A DNA stretch of 64,000 nt. It comes from Physella acuta. Lineage: Eukaryota; Mollusca; Gastropoda; Physidae. Shown here piece by piece: positions 37,801-46,200 of this stretch. Numbering within the stretch: position 1 is the first letter of the stretch; every line of letters begins with the position of its first letter. Made by a program: the position numbers and the translations under genes. Location: the NCBI RefSeq assembly GCF_028476545.1, contig NW_026733005.1, positions 41,643 through 105,642 of the forward strand, written 5' to 3'. The notes beneath the pieces are model-generated. The model had not been told where the DNA came from. It saw only the letters and a list, made by a program, of their open reading frames with translations, and did not search any database.

Positions 37801-38244
37801 TAAATATTTTTTTCACCAGATTATATTGATATGAGAATGACAGCTAATAAAATATTTTTTTCACCAGATTACATTGATATGAGAATGTGTGCTCTTCACC
37901 TTGGCTATGGCTTCAACTATGCTAGCCTGGTTGGCTTTGTCGACAATGTAAGTACTTTCTTTCTGGACAATTGACAACACTTCAGAAACAAACACAACCT
38001 GCAACTATCATCCACTCAACTTTTATACATTTATCTACTTTATTTATCTAAAATAAAATAGCTTTTTTAAAGAAAAAGATATGATTATAATCAGGCTTGA
38101 CATAAAAATAAATATATTTTAAAATAATATTTTCTGTATATTAGTAAATATATACGCACCCATTTTTCTTGAGCTTAAAAGGAAAATACATTTTTTTAAT
38201 TTCAGTTCCAAGTATGGCGCTGCAACCCAAATATTCTTGTTTAA
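13192..38244 (+). CDS. Pif/BMSP-like secreted shell-matrix protein (VWA x2, Cys-rich repeats, chitin-binding x3, LamG)
   Basis: Coding exons: 13192-13375, 14767-14920, 15449-15577, 15972-16089, 16840-16984, 17693-17725, 17838-18013, 18880-19071, 19759-19939, 20347-20415, 20813-21006, 21122-21197, 21928-22017, 22149-22250, 22384-27822, 29841-29906, 31471-31572, 32021-32131, 33009-33152, 33784-34020, 34379-34591, 34912-35058, 35723-35829, 36539-36730, 37163-37228, 37544-37658, 37868-37947, 38206-38244. All junctions are AG/GT with matching phases; the sum is 8,901 nt, 2,966 aa. Residues 1-23 are a signal peptide. VWA1 is about 66-245, with MIDAS DGSDS at 74-78. VWA2 is about 256-437, with DGSDS at 264-268 and GGTGTD. 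Cys-rich sequence fills 438-2568. Chitin-binding (peritrophin-like) modules are about 2569-2647, 2648-2718 and 2719-2767. A laminin-G-like domain is 2768-2966. VWA plus chitin-binding plus LamG is the Pif/BMSP architecture, so binding chitin and organising mineral in the extracellular shell matrix is inferred. Exon ends are read by eye and could shift at a few alternative sites. Confidence 0.88.
13540..14792 (+). repeat. 54-bp minisatellite made of intron end, splice acceptor and exon 2 start
   Basis: About 20 regular 54-bp units run from 13741 to the exon, preceded by two or three diverged or longer ones from 13540. Each unit holds 28 nt of intron ending TTATTCCAG and then 26 nt identical or nearly so to the start of exon 2 (TGACGAAATGTCCACCAAAC). 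The last copy (14767) continues into the real VWA coding sequence. Fifty-four is a multiple of three and the exon frame is open through the array from 13710 to 14920. Confidence 0.93.
14908..15415 (+). repeat. ~31-bp minisatellite carrying copies of the exon 2 donor
   Basis: The real exon 2 end and donor, CATGTTCAG then GTGAGGTCATT (junction 14920/14921), recurs at 14945, 14976, 15007 and 15038. It then decays into units such as CATATTGTTTAGGTAAGTAC up to about 15400. Nearly every unit retains a donor-like AGGTAAGT or AGGTGAGG. Confidence 0.88.
16159..16365. mobile_element. MITE family B-related remnant
   Basis: Starts CAGTGTTTCTTTCAGGTATC, similar to the family B terminus, then G and C homopolymers with GTCCGCCCCCCC and ACTGTGGACCGC segments occurring twice. 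The right terminus is not recognisable. It lies in intron 4 of the Pif-like gene. Confidence 0.5.
16973..17258 (+). repeat. ~17-bp minisatellite carrying copies of the exon 5 donor
   Basis: Exon 5 ends GTGGCCTGTCCAG and intron 5 begins GTGAGTGG. Variants of this 17-bp junction (GTGGTCTGTCTAGATTA, GTCCAGGTGAGTGG) repeat about 16 times into the intron. At least two downstream copies keep the full CCAGGTGAGT donor. Confidence 0.88.
18317..18724. mobile_element. MITE family D (GTCGTCCATAAATGACG termini)
   Basis: Begins GGGTCGTCCATAAATGACG and ends with the inverse form TGACGTCATTTATGGATGAC. G-rich blocks and AGAAAATTCAACTGCAATTT-like sequence lie inside. Related copies are at 30530-30903, 50027-50584 and, more decayed, about 42098-42360. 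It lies in intron 7. Confidence 0.8.
19072..19602 (+). repeat. ~30-bp minisatellite next to the exon 8 donor, split by a MITE
   Basis: Exon 8 ends AACAAGACAG before GTGAGAATTGG. From about 19110 the intron repeats units such as AAGTAGGACAGGTAAGG and TTTTTTACCTTT, which look like drifted copies of that junction. The array resumes after the MITE at 19251-19554. Confidence 0.75.
19251..19554. mobile_element. Family A MITE, gtgacacc subfamily, in intron 8
   Basis: Termini CAGGGGCGTAGCGAGG and CCTCGCTACGCCACTG, with a perfect 8-bp target duplication AGGATAGG at 19243-19250 and 19555-19562. The target lies inside the host minisatellite. Internally close to the 7199-7455 copy. Confidence 0.92.
20090..20295. 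repeat. 27-bp minisatellite, about 7 copies
   Basis: Units AAAACCAACAACACGACAGA plus GATTTTAG in intron 9, ending about 50 bp before the exon 10 acceptor. There are no unique spacers, so this is not a CRISPR array. Confidence 0.88.
21745..21850. repeat. 15-bp minisatellite
   Basis: Seven or eight copies of GCGCATTTTTCCGTAT-like units in intron 12, about 80 bp before the exon 13 acceptor. Confidence 0.88.
22384..27822 (+). repeat. Giant exon 15: ~90 tandem 60-bp (20-aa) Cys-rich units
   Basis: One 5,439-nt exon between a phase-1 acceptor (GTACAG at 22383) and a phase-1 donor (TTTGTG then GTACGT at 27823). It encodes residues about 615-2427. The unit is 20 aa, for example CTNTCPNGQAPNPDNGCACQ, with the pattern C-x3-C-x11-C-x-C-x. 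Units near the edges are diverged and GC-richer (TGCCCCAGCGGC). Central units are nearly identical and AT-richer (TGTCCAAATGGT). The module resembles short disulfide-rich EB- or EGF-like cores, but I do not recognise a named family. Single-unit versions lie in the neighbouring small exons 10-14 and 16-18, most of which are bounded by phase-1 introns. Confidence 0.95.
24475..25560 (+). repeat. 120-bp higher-order repeat in exon 15
   Basis: Pairs of 60-bp units (one with NTCPNGQAPNPDNG, one with NRCPSGQAPNLIRG) repeat as a 40-aa block. From 24475 to about 25190 at least six consecutive copies differ by only a few bases, then related copies follow. This indicates very recent expansion or conversion. 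Confidence 0.9.
28169..28862. repeat. Intron 15 (TA)n tracts and unassigned sequence
   Basis: (TA)n runs at 28169-28252 and about 28800-28862 flank some 550 bp that contains two copies of TACCATAAAATCTGT (28369 and 28609). The middle may be an unclassified repeat; no termini were found. Confidence 0.6.
29109..29447. mobile_element. Family A-type MITE with an internal 7-unit block
   Basis: Termini CAGTGGAGTAGCCAGGA and CTGCCTACGCCACTG, with a perfect 8-bp target duplication ATGGACCC at 29101-29108 and 29448-29455. Inside are about seven tandem units of AAACTTTCGATTTGCACC, each followed by a C run of variable length. It lies in intron 15. Confidence 0.92.
30476..30529 (-). mobile_element. SINE 3' fragment
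   Basis: Read on the minus strand it contains GTGAACTCTACTCACTTG preceded by TGCCGAGGTCACAGAAACAA, matching the 3' end of the SINEs at 9943 and 32530. Only the tail is present. The family D MITE begins immediately after it. Confidence 0.6.
30530..30903. mobile_element. MITE family D in intron 16
   Basis: Begins GGGTCGTCCATAAATGACG and ends TGACGTCATTTATGGTAGAC. The interior closely follows the 18317-18724 copy. Confidence 0.8.
32530..32757 (-). mobile_element. tRNA-derived SINE, inverted, in intron 18
   Basis: On the minus strand: A-box-like TAGCCTAGCGGTTGAGAG, B box GAGTTCGAATC (about 32695-32705), body, then GAACTCTACTTCATCT at the 3' end. It is the same family as 9943-10170. Confidence 0.78.
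33660..33784 (+). repeat. 42-bp triplication of the exon 20 splice acceptor
   Basis: Three copies of CAGCTTTTAATATAAACATG followed by TTATTTTCTACAG (one reads TCTACTG) abut exon 20. The first acceptor-like copy lies 84 nt before the real one. The sequence from it into exon 20 is open and in frame. Confidence 0.88.
35049..35282 (+). repeat. ~26-bp minisatellite carrying copies of the exon 22 donor
   Basis: Exon 22 ends AGAGACCTCTTG and intron 22 starts GTAGGTGATCAG. This junction recurs exactly near 35127, and variants (GTGACCTTTAGGTAAAAGAT) repeat about nine times to 35282. Confidence 0.88.
35450..35665 (-). mobile_element. Dispersed repeat, probably SINE, copy 1
   Basis: On the minus strand it shares GTTGACACTTAATTCTTAAT, TTGGAGGAAAT and several shorter blocks with 37261-37510 on the plus strand. 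The tail (GTTGGAGGAAAT) is the best conserved part. It sits in intron 22. Confidence 0.5.
35838..36520 (+). repeat. 29-bp minisatellite filling intron 23
   Basis: About 20 units such as TAAATAAGTAAGCCAACTGA plus CTGTGTTTA. It starts about 20 bp after the exon 23 donor (GTAAGTTGACACATGCTGTG, which the unit resembles) and stops just before the exon 24 acceptor. Units contain the donor-like AAGTAAG. Confidence 0.88.
37261..37510 (+). mobile_element. Dispersed repeat, probably SINE, copy 2
   Basis: Contains a B-box-like GAGTTCGAACC near 37280 and a 3' part shared with the inverted copy at 35450-35665. It lies in intron 25. The A box is not clear. Confidence 0.5.
37772..37891 (+). repeat. 48-bp duplication of the exon 27 acceptor and exon start
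   Basis: TTTTTTTCACCAG followed by ATTAYATTGATATGAGAATG occurs twice, with exon-equivalent starts at 37820 and 37868. The 48 bp between them is open in the exon frame, so using the upstream acceptor would add 16 residues (including MTANKIFFSPD). The downstream copy is taken as the real exon start because it gives the expected LamG sequence. Confidence 0.88.
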
Positions 38245-40236
38245 AATGAGAGAACAGCTGAAAGAAAACTACGTCACATTGAAAGTCCAAACTGTGATTT
38301 GTTTTAAAACAAAAAAAAAAAACCCTTGAAATCCAGATCATTTTTTAAATTTCAAACGTTAAATTGGACGAGTAACATATTTACTTCATTAATCATTCAT
38401 GTGTGAATGTTGTAAAATGAAGCCATAAAAGTGATAAAAATTACACATTTACTTTTTAAACATATTTTCAAAGAAAAATAAATATTAATTATTATAGTGT
38501 AGGGAAGTTAGGTGTTATAAAACATTTAATCTTTTTTTTTTTCACTTTTTTTGTTATCTAATAGTAAGAAATTGTTTATATTTAGATTATTTCAGAATTT
38601 TCCTCTAGACATTTATCTGGATGCTTTCTAGATAGTAACTAATTAAAAATGGTGTTGCGCTTGTGTGAATAAATGTTACATAATTTCTGATAATTCTAAA
38701 AAGTCAATTAATTTGTTTGGTAACAGTTCTTTGTCTAATCCTTATTGTTTTTTTTTAACTCTGTAACACAAAAATTTGTATAAAAATTGTTCAAATATAT
38801 TGAGGGCATATAAAAAAGCACCTCATCAATTGTTATACCCAACACTTAATTCATATCATGATGTACTGCTGAAATCTTCACAAGTTGTAAACATTTGCTT
38901 GTTGTTTTCTGTACCCTTGTTCAAGGAAAAAAAACAGGATGTTAAACATTAAAACTCAGAAATAAAAATGATTTTTTAATCTGAAGATTTTTCTTTCTCA
39001 TTACATAAAAGACTTAGTACACCTTCAGTTCTGTTCAAGTCTAAAACTAAGAGGACATTCTAGTGTGATGGGTACCAGACTCAAAACCAAAGTTGAGGTG
39101 GCTCTTTTAGCTGACCTTACAAAGCCTATTACAAAACAAGAAGCTTTTGAATAAGGCGGACCCTTATTGCATTTTTGAAATTACAATCACAAACAGAAAC
39201 TGTTATGTGATTCAAAGAATCACATATAGTATAGTATTAACATTTACTATCATAACAACTAATGACTCGTAGAAAGAAGAACTCCTTACGGACTTTAATT
39301 CATATTTACTTCCTTAATAATAGGTGGTTGGATCTATTTAAAATTACAATTTTAAAAAATATTTAAATCTAGAATTTTCCTCAAGACTCAAACAATTTTT
39401 TATTTAACGTCTTACAGACACCATGGGATTACCAGATTTTTTAGCATTGAAATTTTACATAGATGGTTGATGTCAAACATTCTTTAGGGTAGATGAAGAA
39501 GAAAAATGGGTTGGTGATAGTTTATATTGTAAAAAAATATTTCTTTACTAAAGTGCCAGAAGTTTCCTTTTATTGTTTCATTTATTAGCAATAAATATCT
39601 GAAGGTAAAATTTATGCGCTAAATTTTGGAACATTTCTACACAATAAGAACAAGAACACATTTTAAAAAATTTCACAATAGTACATTTATTTAAAATTGC
39701 CTTACAATCACACACAGTAGCTGCATCAATCAAACACAAAACATACAAACATTCACCATATCATATACACACTGTCAGTCTTTTGGTCATTTCTTTATTT
39801 TAATGCCAAGGGATATATATTTCTTCATAAGCCAAGGGACCTAACTGGTAAATAATTGATTAGTAGGGGTCTACCCTATGTATCTGTAGGGCAGATATTT
39901 TCTATTAGAGTATAAACAAAATAAACATAAAGCCTTTTTGATTGTCAATCAACTTTATAATTTACTAGAACCAGTCAATGATGAGTGAGACATCTAAATC
40001 TTCTTTATCCAAGTTTAGTTTAACACCATAGTCCACCTAATTCTGACAAGCCTTGGATTTTAAATCTATGAAATACTATTGGTGTAAAACACAGATACTG
40101 ACAATAACATTACTAAGGAACTAAATTCTTTACATAACAGACAGGCAGTGAAAAAGTTTTGACTATAAACCAATTTTTTTTACCCCTTCATAAAACAACT
40201 TAATTAAATAAACCAGAGCTCCACATTAAAAAAAAA
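38245..40236. other. Convergent 3' flanks of the Pif-like gene and NCBP3
   Basis: Between the two stop codons there is no coding signal, only AT-rich sequence expected for two 3' UTRs. AATAAA on the plus strand at about 38477, 38668 and 38960 could end the Pif-like transcript. TTTATT at about 39794 and 39684 (AATAAA on the minus strand) could end NCBP3. Which are used cannot be told from sequence. Confidence 0.5.
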
Positions 40237-43200
40237 TTACCAGTTTTGGTTACCCGCCCTTCTTTTCCCTTGAAGCTTAGCCCTGAGATCAATTGTCCCC
40301 GCTGGTAACTCTACCCTTTGACCCTTCGAGCCAGCATACCCCCCACCAAGTCTATGTTTCATGTTCTTATCCCCCCTCCTCCGGTCCCAATCATCCTCAT
40401 GGTCATCACCTGACTTGTAGTTTTTGACGGCTTCAACTTTCGACACCCCGAACAAATTGAACGGGTCGTCATCTTCCACGTTGTCGTAGTCCACCCACTC
40501 TTTCTTCACGGGCAGGTATTCTTCCTCTTCCTCCACTACCTCTCCTTCGTCTTCTGGATATTCATCAAAAATTTCTTTATTCTTCTGCCATTTCTTCACC
40601 TCTTTCTGCATCTTTGCTGCAAGCCTAGGTGGTGATTACAAAAATATATAGATAATACCTGATGATAGATGATTAAATCCAAGTAGAATTGAGACAGAAA
40701 GATAAAACTTGGTAATTTTTTAACAAAAACCTACATATAAAAATGCAACACTTCCTAAAGTTAAACTATTAAAAATATTAAGGGAGAAAAAAAATGGAGG
40801 TAATAGATTCAATTTAAAAATCATGGCTATTTACATATTTTTAAATTAAAAAGATCTAGAATAAAATTAAAACACAAGCATGCATCTATTTTTAGAACCC
40901 TATTAAACCCAAGATCTACAGGTTATTAACAAGTTGAGAACCACTGAACTAATACAGCAGGCACTAGAACAGTGGCAATTAAAAAAATACCTTTTTGTTC
41001 TTTCAATCTTCTCCTCCTCATCGTCAGCATGCATACGCATGAACCTTTTCTTTGTGGGCGGGGCATCGTCTCCCATCAACCTCTCAAGCTCCGCCCCATA
41101 ATCCATTTCATCATCTGAGTCTTTCGCTGCTTCTGTTAGGAGTCATCAAACAGACATAGAGGTATAAACATGGATCTGTTGCTATCAGAATGTCTGATAG
41201 TAAATATAACATCAGCCTGGATTGCAGGGTTCGTACTGCTTTTTGAAAATGAAATTCCAGACTTTTTCCAGACATTTTCCAGACTTTTTTGGAAAAATTC
41301 CAGACTTTAGACAGATAATGTGTTAGCGAATAATTTTTTTTTAAATGATGCACTATTTGTACTGTCATTATAATTACTTATACTAAATTGACATTTATTT
41401 TAGGCAGTTGACCTATATTCATATTGAACTTTCTCTAGCCAAACTGACAGAAAATCATTTTTCTAAGATTGCCTACTCCACCCTACCTAAAATTTTAATA
41501 ATTAAAATAATTGATTAAAATGATGCAACTATTTTGTTTTCAACATTAGAGTTATATAATCTGTTCCTGATCTAATTGCTTAGTTTTCAATTAAACTATC
41601 ATTAAAATGGTATTGCATAAGAGTGAGAGTTAATTACTTTAAAGAATAATAATGTAATGTATTAATTTAGGTCTGCTCTTGTTAAGTAGCCTAAATAAAT
41701 ATAGGCTACTTGTAAAAAACATGTGGAGCAAAAAAAAAATAAATAAAAAATCATTCACTGTGCTTAACCGGGTCTGCAATAAAAAAAAAAGTTGCCGGTA
41801 TCCTTCTTCCCCCCCCCCCCCCCCCACAGACACGACATGGTGAAGGGGTGACTGTGAGGTCATAGTAGTCTAGACTTCAATATGCCTGTTTAATACGTCA
41901 TAACATGAACTGTGCTGTGACTTATACCCCCTCCCCCACCCTACTTACCAAGCGGTACCAACTACGCACTTGGGCTCACGGTGAGTTCACGCAAGTGACC
42001 GATGTTACAAGGAGGGGCGGGGTAGTCTAACTTTAATCGTCAGCATTTGCAAAGATTTCAAAAACAGTTTAATGGAAGGTGAATTAAAATTAAAGGGGTC
42101 ACCCATTTATGACGTACACATGGAAGTGGGAAGGGGTCGGAAGATTTTGTGATTACATTCTAAAACAAACATAAAACTTGTATCTTGCGAGTAGAAAGTA
42201 AAATTAAGACGACTGTGCTGGTGTTTTAAAAACCATCACAGCGTGTAAATAAAACACGGTATTTATATCTGCCCTAACATTATTGCAAGAGCGTGTCGTC
42301 AAACTTTATAAAACCCTCCTCCCGACTTTCCGGAGTGTGACGTCATTTATGGACGAATCCTAAATAAAAATAGTACCTCATTGTTAAGCTGAAGCAAAAC
42401 AGAAATACAGGTATGAACCCAGGAGGCCTTGCGACTTATTAATCTTATAAATGTTAATATTAATCCAAAGTAAGCGATCATTCTTTTATTAAACGACAAT
42501 TGTAAGTACTTGTAACACATTCACACGGTCAGTCGTGCCACAAAATATCTCTTCCCTCCCTTCCCCTCTTCTCCCAATGACGTAGTAACTGAGCATTTTT
42601 TCTGCGAACCAGCGGAAAAACGTCACAACATAGTGTAAACCCGCGCGATAGCGCGGCAAAAAAAATTGGAGTAAATTCACTTAAAAATAGCAATTTTTTA
42701 AGTTGGAAAATATGGACTACGAAGTTTTGTTTCTAAAACTAGATTCCAGACTTTTTCCAGACTTTTAAAAAATCCTGCCCAAAAACTAGCGATTTTCCAG
42801 ACTTTTTTAAGTCTTAAATTCACTTTTCGAAATTCAAGACTTTTTCCAGACTTTCCAGACTGCGTACGAACCCTGGGATTGGGAGGTTATACTCAAATCT
42901 TCACTGGTAGCTAAACATATTTTTTTACCAGTTCAGATACGACTTCCAGATGACTTGACCGACATAAGACGAGGCTGACGACATGACTTACCTTGTGATG
43001 ATTTTGCTGACTTGGTCTCCTTGTTTAAAAAATCCCTCAAATCTTTTCCCTCGGCCAAACTGGGCCTAACAGCTTCTTCCTCGTCAGCTACCTCACCGTC
43101 TTCAAAATAATTTGGCTCGCTGACCAGCTTCTCTGTGCCACCTCGACTGCCAATACGACCTGACAGCCTGGATGAGGCTTTATCAGATAAGTCATCACTC

Positions 43201-46200
43201 ACATCAAAGCTGTCATCGTCATGGCTATCTCGGCCTACATTACGCAAACGACGTTTCCTAAAGAATAAGAGATTGCTTTAACTGTATATACAAAAACAAA
43301 TCAGCATGTTCTACTTAAAGTTTGAAATATAAAAGTCTTGGCCTACATTACGTAACCGACGTTTCCTAAAGAATAAGAGATCATTCTAACTGTATATACA
43401 AAAACAAATAAGCTTATATGTTCTAATTAAAGTTTAAAATATAAAAGTCAGTGTCAAAATAAATAAGTTCCAATAAATCTTTCAGATTTAAAACGATAAA
43501 TGTAATGAGTGGCTAATTGTAATTTTCAAAATTAAAAAAAAAAATGTAATATAAATGTACCTGGAATTACTGATTAACCCTTTGATACCTGTAGGATGTA
43601 GAAATAAAACATGCATTTACATTTAATATATTGTTAAGTGGTGGACAGTTGTTTTGAAAATGTTAGAAATGTGTCATTAACAAAACTGTGCTGTGTTGTG
43701 CTGGTCCCAAAATTCATTCCAATGTAAAAGACATGATAGAAACATAGTTTTTAAATCAATATAAAAATATATTTTACCTCCAAAATTAGGGTTCCCATAC
43801 TTGACATAATACTTGCTTCTTTTCTCTGCACCTGGCAGTTTCTTGTCAGCTGGTGGGAGGAAAAGATTTAGGGATGGTTTTAACACTAGTGCCTTCATTA
43901 CTATGGTGATTTAGGGATGGTTTTAACACTAGTGCCTTCATTACTATGTTGTTTTAGGGATGGTTTTAATAATAGTGTCTTCATTACTATGTTGATTTAG
44001 GGATGGTTTTAACACTTGTGTCTTTATTACTGTGTTGATTTAGAGATGATTTTAATACTAGTGTCTTCATTACTATGTTGATTTAGGGATGGTTGTAACA
44101 CTAGTGTCTTCATTACTATGTTGATTTAGGGATGGTTTTAACACTAAGTTGATTTAAGGATGGTTTTAATACTAGTGTCTTCATTACTGTGTTGATATAG
44201 GGATGGTTTTAACACTATGTTGTTTTAGGGATGGTTTCAACACTTGTGTCTTCATTACTATGTTGATTTAGGGATGGTTGTAACACTAGTGTCTTCATTA
44301 CTGTGGTGATTTAGGGATGGCTTTAATACTAGTGTCTTCATTACTATGTTGATTTAAGGATGGTTTTAATACTAGTGTCTTCATTACTGTGTTGATATAG
44401 GGATGGTTTTAACACTATGTTGTTTTAGGGATGGTTTCAACACTTGTGTCTTCATTACTATGTTGATTTAGGGATGGTTGTAACACTAGTGTCTTCATTA
44501 CTGTGGTGATTTAGGGATGGCTTTAATACTTGTGTCTTCATTACTATGTTGTTTAATTAACTTTTACAAAGAGAAAATTCATTGACCTACAACCTTTTTA
44601 CTGACCAACACTAACTTCAGAAAAGTAATGGAACTACACAATTTTTGACACCAGGTAAATGATTGACCCACACACCAGCTATCTGGACAATTGCCCCACA
44701 CACTGACCATCACAGGTCAAAGAGAGCCACACACTAGGCTTCAGTGTAACTGTGCATGCCATGAAACTAAAGACAAGAAGTAAGGCGAGTTAGGAGCAAA
44801 GCAAGATTGCGACACTCACCTTTCATGGCATATCTCATAAAGAGAAACTCCGCCTTGATGTGGGGTAAGCCTAACCGCCAGAACCCAGGGGGCCACGGGA
44901 TTTCACTCCTCTCCCTAGCCACAGGTGGGATGGGGGGAGCTTCGGGTTTTTTGGTTTTCTTTAAATTTCTTGCCATATCCCTCTCTGAGCGGGTTTTTTT
45001 CTGGATTAAAAGAATCAACAACACTTTAATTATAACCTTCATGACAAAAACATTTTAAAGCTTTGATATTTACTGCTTTTCTAGCTCAACACAATGCACA
45101 GAAATATATTTTTTAAAGAACAGAACTTTAAACTGGAAATGGTTCCTTAAGATTTAAAAATAAATGAGAATAAGGTACAGAGTATATTAATAAGGAATAC
45201 AAGGTGCTTTTACAGATATGGTATAATTATAAAAATGTTAGTGTTAAATGCAAAATCAAAGTTGTAAAATGTACTAGACAATTGTCGCAAATGATACAAT
45301 GTATCAATGGTTGAACAATTACCCAAACAAAATAAACAGCCTACCATTTTTTGTTTACTGTAGTTAGAAGAGTTGCCTGAGGATGATGACGAGGATGATG
45401 ATCCAGAAGAAGAGGTGGATGATGTCGAATCTGATCCGGAATCCGAACCAGAGCCAGAGCTGGATGAGCCGGATGACGACGATGAGCTACTGCTCTCAGA
45501 GTCGGAGGCGTCATCCACTTCCATTTTTTCTTTTTTGGACGCTCTCACTTTGTCGAGGCCATCCTTTGGTTTGGCCTTAGCTTCAACCTTTTTCCCTGTC
45601 AGACTGTCTTTGTTCCTGCTGCCATGTTGACCAGACTCCTCTGTTTTCTTAACCCCGTCTACACTTGGTAACACTTTTCTATTCTGATTATCTCTGTGAG
45701 ATTTAACCAGACTGCTGCTGGGTTCCTTATTCAAACTTTTCACTTTTTTACCCGTTTTTAAATGAGAATCATCTTGGTCTTTCTCTGAAACTTTCTCTGA
45801 TATTTTCTCTTTGGCCGACAGCTCGTCAATAGATTTCCGCACGGCTGTGGCCGCCGCCCTCTCTGCCCTCTCCTTCTTGTTTTGTGTGAAGTTTGACCAA
45901 GTGGACATTGCCTGGTCGATAGGGTCTTCCCCAGTCAGGTCCAGATTATCGTCATAATCAAGTTCCATGACTTCATCTTCCAGAACATTCAGCACTGGTT
46001 CCTTCTTCTCTGTAGGTTTGTCTTGCGGGGGTTCTGCTGGAATGCTGTCTTTGGTCTCCGTGGTTGTCTTATTGTCTACATCTTGACTGGCCGTCTCACT
46101 CTTCTGTTCTTTGTTTTTCTCCCCTACACAACACACACAAATTTCATAAAGTTTGGAAAGTAAATTAAAGATGAATTTTATTGCAAAAATTGAACAAAAA

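Noticed and set aside
43337-43450. Second acceptor for NCBP3 exon 10
   Set aside because: The frame from it meets a stop within the duplicated intron part, so it would not give the conserved protein.
45373-45630. Acidic plus-strand open frame
   Set aside because: It is antisense to the serine-rich part of NCBP3 exon 6; the acidic composition follows from serine and lysine codons.
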